DNA of 15,610 nt, taken from assembly GCA_022822575.1 (NCBI GenBank), contig JAJEBJ010000386.1, positions 1-15,610 of the forward strand, read 5' to 3'. Source of the DNA: Alphaproteobacteria bacterium (GTDB lineage Bacteria; Pseudomonadota; Alphaproteobacteria; SP197). Positions 12,485 to 15,610 of the stretch are shown here, one piece after another. Each line of letters begins with the position of its first letter. The first letter of the stretch is position 1. The notes under the pieces are model-generated. The model was given only the letters and a program-made list of their open reading frames with translations, made no database searches and was not told where the DNA came from. A program made the position numbers and the translations under genes.

Positions 12485-13173
12485 GGCTCGGCGATGATCC
12501 TCGGCGTTCAGGCGCCACGACGGCAGCGTCGACGGACACTACTACAGGTGCCTTCGGAGAGAAAAACGCAGCGCGGCCGGACGTCTCGGCGCGGCACGGG
12601 CCCATCGCCGGTCTGCCTTCATTGCGACCACCACGACAGCGCTCCGAGGTTCAGCGTCGGTCAGTCACCCCCTTCGGGCCCGACTCTTCGGGCACCCTGT
12701 ACGAGCCGCGCCGAGGGGCCACCCTGAAAAACACCTGCGGTGAGCAGTCAAATCCACCAGGCTCGGAAACGAACCCGACATAACGATCGAAACGGGACGA
12801 CCTGTCGATCGGATGCGCTTGTCCTGTCAAATGACGGGTCCTGCCGAGCTGTGCTTCATCGACACATGTGGATCAGCTCCAAAGCAACCGCAGCTTCAAA
12901 CCCTTTCAGTACAGCTCGTCTGCTGTTGGTGCGGCCCGACCGTCACGAGGAACGTCGACTGGTCCTTCCCAGTGTTCAAGCTCCAATGCCAGATTCGGCG
13001 TGCTGTCCAGGCGGGCCACCGCTGTGTCAACACCTTCAATGATGTTCGGTTCGCAGTTGATCGCATGGTCGACTGTACCTGGTCGCATTGAAGCTTTGGC
13101 AGGTGAGAGAAGATTCTTCTTTCTAGGAGAACCAGATCAGATAGGTTTTCTGGACGGTATGGAGGTGAACGCC
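12485..13173. other. Long gap with no convincing gene; one weak minus-strand candidate
   Basis: About 690 nt between divergent genes. The only frame that reads like protein is 12906-13088 on the minus strand (60 codons, 'INCEPNIIEGVDTAVARL' and 'LALELEHWEGPVDVPRDG'), without a ribosome site; it may be a gene fragment. No repeat, RNA gene or clear terminator is visible. The region probably carries the promoters of the flanking divergent genes and decayed sequence. Confidence 0.4.
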
Positions 13174-14193
13174 ATGCGTGCTGCGCGGCTCTACGAGAAT
13201 GCCGATTCCCTGGTCGTTGAAGACCTGGACGATCCCAGAGCGCCGGAAGGCTGTGCGGTCGTCGCGGTCGAGGCGGTTTTCCTGTCCCCGTACATGGGGA
13301 CGCTGATCGACGGAAGCGGCGGTTTCGCCACGCCACGCCGGCCATTCACGCCGGGAATGGACTGTGTCGGCTCGGTCGTCGCGATCGGCGGCGGGGTAAC
13401 AGGCGTGGCTGTCGGTGATTGCGTGTTTTGTGACAGCTACATCGAGGCCGCGTCACCGACGGGCCGAACCGAATACGCCTTCGCGGGCTGTTTCGACATT
13501 TCGGGCGGAGCAGGCGAGATACTGGAACGCTGGCCGGACGGGGCCCTTGCAACGCACATCGTCCTGCCGGCCGAGTGCCTGACTTCCGTCGAACCGGCGT
13601 TGTCCGTGACGTCGGCTGACGTGTTGTGTCGGCTGGGATGGCTGGGAACGGCTTACGGGGGGTTCGCTCACGGGGAGCTCTCGACGGGCTCCAGCGTCGC
13701 CGTCCATGGCGCGACGGGACTGGTCGGTGTCAGCGCCGTCGTCGTTGCTCTGGCCATGGGCGCCGGACGCGTCTGCGCCGTCGCCAGGTCGCCGGAGCGC
13801 CTGGCCGCGTTTGACGGACTGGATGACCGGGTTGAGACGTCGACGGAGATTCCCGATGGAATCGACATGGTCCTGAACACCGTCGACATCGACGATCCGG
13901 CGTGGGTCCACCAGGCGGTTGCCGCCTTGAAAAAGAGAGGCTCCATCGTCTCGGTGGCGTCGGCCAATCCGGATGTGCCGACGTCGGCTTTCGTGACCAA
14001 GGAACTCGCGTTCCGGGGGTCGTTGTGGTTTGCGAGAGACGCGCCCGCATCGCTTGTTCGCATGATCGCCGACGGCCGCCTGCCCGTCGACCGGTTCCAG
14101 GTTCACACCTACGGTCTGGATGATGTCGGCGCGGCGGTTGATCACGCCGCCCGCGGCGTTTCGCCTTTCGAGCACGTCGTGGTCAGGCCATGA
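13174..14193 (+). CDS. Medium-chain dehydrogenase/reductase (zinc-independent type)
   Basis: NAD(P)H-dependent oxidoreductase of the MDR superfamily, 339 residues. The ATG at 13174 has GGAGGTGA (13161-13168) at ideal spacing, which settles the start although the frame is open well upstream. The N-terminal GroES-like domain shows 'PFTPGMDCVGSVVAIGGGVT'. The Rossmann domain has 'VHGATGLVGVSAVVVALA' from residue 177, a G-A-T-G-x-x-G nucleotide-binding loop. The catalytic zinc cysteine usual early in alcohol dehydrogenases is absent, so it is closer to quinone-oxidoreductase-like members. Its stop overlaps by ATGA the start of an OYE-like gene now broken, so the two once formed an operon, perhaps for reducing an enone-type compound. 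Confidence 0.92.
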   Translation: MRAARLYENADSLVVEDLDDPRAPEGCAVVAVEAVFLSPYMGTLIDGSGGFATPRRPFTPGMDCVGSVVAIGGGVTGVAVGDCVFCDSYIEAASPTGRTEYAFAGCFDISGGAGEILERWPDGALATHIVLPAECLTSVEPALSVTSADVLCRLGWLGTAYGGFAHGELSTGSSVAVHGATGLVGVSAVVVALAMGAGRVCAVARSPERLAAFDGLDDRVETSTEIPDGIDMVLNTVDIDDPAWVHQAVAALKKRGSIVSVASANPDVPTSAFVTKELAFRGSLWFARDAPASLVRMIADGRLPVDRFQVHTYGLDDVGAAVDHAARGVSPFEHVVVRP

Positions 14194-14255
14194 CCGAAAC
14201 GGTCGCCTTTGCGGCCTTGTTCTCGCCAATCGACATCCGCAGCAAACGGTTCAGG
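14168..14255 (+). repeat. 88-bp direct repeat, copy 1 (with 15296-15383)
   Basis: 82 of 88 bases match 15296-15383. The repeat spans the last seven codons of the dehydrogenase gene, the ATGA overlap, and the first 22 codons of the OYE-like gene. Beyond 14255 identity falls off; upstream of 14168 it ends abruptly. Confidence 0.9.
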
Positions 14256-14461
14256 AACCGGAAGGCGTTCGCGCCTCACGGCACGGGGTACGCACGGGAA
14301 GGCGGTATCGATCCGACGCCATTGCCCTGCGTGTCGAGGCCGGGGCCATAATCGCAAGCGGCCTGCGGCGCAAGGAGGCGATCGAGCTCACCTCCGCCTA
14401 CTCGGACCGCGGCGGTCGGGTGCGGATCAAGACGTCTTGGGCGAAGGGCGGGTGCCGATGA
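14190..14461 (+). pseudogene. Remnant of an NADH:flavin oxidoreductase (Old Yellow Enzyme-type) gene
   Basis: The ATG at 14190 overlaps the dehydrogenase stop and opens with 'ALFSPIDIRSKRFRNRKAFA' followed by 'PHGTGYA', the start of the TIM-barrel FMN domain of the OYE/dienoyl-CoA reductase family. After about 37 residues the frame loses the family pattern and ends near 14350. In another frame, about 14330-14460 reads 'AGAIIASGLRRKEAIELTSA' and 'YSDRGGRVRI', which resembles the C-terminal nucleotide-binding region of long OYE-type enzymes. The normal gene is around 2 kb, so most of it has been deleted and the ends joined out of frame. The C-terminal match is less sure than the N-terminal one. 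Confidence 0.7.
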
Positions 14462-14528
14462 CGACTCCCACGATCCGCCGAGGTTCGATTCACCGGCCCC
14501 ATTGAACACTTGGTTGAAGCGGTCGGAA

Positions 14529-14543
14529 GTGGGAAACTCCCAC
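14529..14543. promoter_or_regulatory. Inverted repeat just before the AbrB-type antitoxin start
   Basis: GTGGGA (14529-14534), AAC, TCCCAC (14538-14543): perfect 6-bp arms with a 3-nt spacer, ending 2 nt before the ATG at 14546. It occupies the place of a ribosome site and could be the operator of the self-regulated antitoxin, or a hairpin limiting its translation. Confidence 0.4.
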
Positions 14544-14545
14544 CC

Positions 14546-14779
14546 ATGAATGCGGTTCGAGCCGATGCCAAGAGGCGTGTCGTCATTCCGGGAGCCAAGC
14601 CGGGAGACCTCTTTGACGTCCAGCGCCAAAGCGACGAGCGTTTCGTTCTCGTTCGCTTGCACCGGCCGAACGAGGCGCCGGGAATGAGCCGCGAAGCGTG
14701 TCTCGAGGCGATGGATCGGTCACCGCTGAACGTGGCCCTCTCGTGGGAGCAGTTACGACGAATTACCCGCGAACCATGA
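14546..14779 (+). CDS. AbrB/SpoVT-type antitoxin (VapB class)
   Basis: A 77-residue antitoxin. It begins 'MNAVRADAKRRVVIP' and continues 'AKPGDLFDVQRQ' and 'RFVLVRLHRPN', the swapped-hairpin AbrB DNA-binding fold. The C-terminal part, 'MDRSPLNVALSWEQLRRITR', is the toxin-binding tail typical of antitoxins paired with PIN toxins. The ATG at 14546 is preferred to an upstream TTG at 14510 because family members begin at this point; a clear Shine-Dalgarno is missing and an inverted repeat lies there instead. Its TGA overlaps the toxin ATG (ATGA at 14776-14779). It should neutralise the toxin and repress the operon. Confidence 0.88.
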   Translation: MNAVRADAKRRVVIPGAKPGDLFDVQRQSDERFVLVRLHRPNEAPGMSREACLEAMDRSPLNVALSWEQLRRITREP

Positions 14780-15138
14780 TGCTTCTTGACACGAACGTGC
14801 TGCTCTACGCGGCGGAGAGCGAAGCGCAGTATCGGGACTGGGCCCGGGAGACGATTGCGGGGGCGGTCTCCACCGAAGGAGCCGCCATCAATGCGATCTG
14901 TCTGGCCGAGATTTGCGTCGGCGAGACGGAGCCGACTATTGCGGCGGATATCTGTGCCGCGGCCTATCGCCAATACCGTAGCCGAAGGCGGCGGCAGTCC
15001 GGTGAGGACTCGCCCCGCATGCCGCTGCCGGATTTCTTTATCGGCGCCCACGCCGAACTGATGGGCTGGCCGCTGGCTACCGCGGATTCTGCAAGATTCG
15101 CGACGTACTTCCCGTCAGTGCAATTGCTGACCCCGTGA
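14776..15138 (+). CDS. vapC: PIN-domain RNase toxin (VapC class), apparently shortened
   Basis: Probable endoribonuclease toxin of the vapBC type, 120 residues from the ATG at 14776 (or 119 from ATG 14779). The four acidic positions of the metal site are present: D5 in 'MLLDTNVLLYA', E45 in 'NAICLAEICVG', D86 in 'LPDFFIGAHA' and D104 in 'ATADSARFATYFP'. E45 and D86 are only 41 residues apart. Relatives I know are about 140-145 residues, with a further helix pair between 'VGETEPT' and 'AAAYRQYR', so roughly 20-25 residues seem missing in frame. Activity is therefore doubtful. The module sits between two copies of an unrelated gene junction. Confidence 0.85.
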   Translation: MMLLDTNVLLYAAESEAQYRDWARETIAGAVSTEGAAINAICLAEICVGETEPTIAADICAAAYRQYRSRRRRQSGEDSPRMPLPDFFIGAHAELMGWPLATADSARFATYFPSVQLLTP

Positions 15139-15198
15139 ATTTCCCGGGGGCGATCGTCAATGGGCGATGATCTATTCGGGTCCTATGGTCGTCGATAC

Positions 15199-15216
15199 GG
15201 GCGCCCGGGAGCGCCC
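15199..15216. other. GC-rich hairpin downstream of vapC
   Basis: GGGCGC (15199-15204), CCGGGA, GCGCCC (15211-15216): a 6-bp all-GC stem with a 6-nt loop, 60 nt after the toxin stop. No T-run follows, so it may be a weak pause or terminator element, or chance in GC-rich DNA. Confidence 0.25.
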
Positions 15217-15295
15217 AACAGAACCCCGGCATTCGCATCCGTCACCGATCGTGGCCGGAAACGGAGTTGACGGCCGAGGTTCGTCACGGCGGCGG

Positions 15296-15383
15296 TCGAG
15301 CACGTCGTGGTCAGGCCATGACTGAAACGGTCACCTTTGCGACCTTGTTCTCGCCAATCGACATTCGCGGCACACGGTTCAGG
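15296..15383 (+). repeat. 88-bp direct repeat, copy 2 (with 14168-14255)
   Basis: Partner of 14168-14255 in the same orientation, 1128 bp apart, with six mismatches. Together the copies bracket the vapBC-type module and the OYE remnant. Confidence 0.9.
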
Positions 15384-15497
15384 GTCCAGACGACCTTCGC
15401 GCTGAAGTTCCCTCGTATCCAGGCTGCCGATTGGCGCTTGTGCGAAATCTGTCGCGCGTGGCGCGGGGACTTTCAACCGGACACGGTTGAGTCATGA
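15296..15497 (+). pseudogene. Second partial copy of the dehydrogenase/OYE gene junction
   Basis: The segment begins inside the last codons of a dehydrogenase gene ('EHVVVRP' in frame, stop overlapping the next ATG), then opens a second OYE-like start at 15318 with 'FATLFSPIDIRGTRFR'. After about 30 residues the match ends and the frame continues with unrelated sequence ('IQAADWRLCEICRAWRGDF') to a stop at 15495-15497. Only 88 bp are shared with 14168-14255, at 82/88. It keeps 'GTR' where copy 1 has 'SKR', so it may come from a paralogous operon rather than a simple recent duplication. Confidence 0.7.
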
Positions 15498-15610
15498 TTT
15501 TTGAGCATATTCATGTTCCTCATGAGTCTGTAGTTTTCGACGAAGTTGAGGAGGATTCTGTATCCCTGCCAGATTTTCTCGGTTCCCGGCAGGGGCTGGC
15601 GCTTTCTCGG
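15473..15610 (-). CDS. 3' end of an unidentified gene, possibly a transposase (5' end off the window)
   Basis: Read on the minus strand, the last 138 nt form an uninterrupted frame of 45 codons ending TGA at 15475-15473, with about two thirds G/C at third positions. The plus-strand alternative (ATG 15497) is rich in T at third positions, so the minus strand is the likelier coding strand. The peptide contains 'EKIWQGYRILLNFVENYRLM', which recalls the C-terminal helix of DDE transposases, but I cannot name a family. The local base composition is poorer in GC than its neighbours, consistent with a mobile-element edge. Identification is tentative. Confidence 0.35.
   Translation of the reverse strand, partial: PRKRQPLPGTEKIWQGYRILLNFVENYRLMRNMNMLKNHDSTVSG

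Noticed and set aside
13453..14229. A 258-codon minus-strand frame opposite the dehydrogenase
   Set aside because: Antisense shadow of a clear MDR gene with its own strong ribosome site.

Overview
The window looks like an accessory stretch of a GC-rich alphaproteobacterial chromosome. This rests on the high G/C at third codon positions and on the kinds of gene present (a spermidine/putrescine-type ABC importer, a PhyH-like oxygenase, alphaproteobacterial-looking AbrB/PIN and HicAB modules). No RNA gene gives a firmer placement. I saw no tRNA, rRNA or CRISPR array.

Layout. (1) 1-3801, minus strand: an ABC importer operon reading substrate-binding protein, ATPase, permease, permease. The last gene runs off the left edge, and a perfect 10-bp stem-loop lies between the first two genes. 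A possible 107-codon gene (3881-4204) lies just upstream on the same strand. (2) 4660-11450, plus strand: a toxin-antitoxin and defence island. In order it holds hicA-hicB; a primase-polymerase/SF2-helicase fusion of the type Pfam associates with TOTE conflict systems; abiEi-abiEii (type IV toxin-antitoxin); a possible 42-codon gene; an unrecognised small protein coupled to a HEPN-like protein; and an orphan VapB-like antitoxin. (3) 11390-12484, minus strand: a phytanoyl-CoA dioxygenase-family gene followed closely by a small gene of unknown function. (4) 13174-15138, plus strand: a medium-chain dehydrogenase/reductase, the wreck of an Old-Yellow-Enzyme-type gene that overlapped it, and an AbrB-PIN (vapBC-type) module. 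(5) 15296-15610: a second partial copy of the dehydrogenase/oxidoreductase junction, then a minus-strand coding edge that may be a transposase end.

How the genes may work together. The importer genes form one transport unit. The island genes form at least five two-gene or single-gene conflict modules, all on one strand; most pairs overlap by 4 nt (ATGA or GTGA) or have tight Shine-Dalgarno spacing. Several modules show decay or odd states: AbiEii lacks the first acidic residue of its nucleotidyltransferase motif, the PIN toxin appears to have lost a central segment, and one VapB has no toxin.

Most interesting points: the small-protein/HEPN pair as a candidate uncharacterised two-gene system; a 29-residue acidic motif shared by two small minus-strand genes, each lying convergent to and just downstream of an antitoxin gene; the dead-looking AbiEii motif; and the vapBC module sandwiched between two copies of one gene junction. 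All assignments come from reading the sequence by eye; no database search was run.
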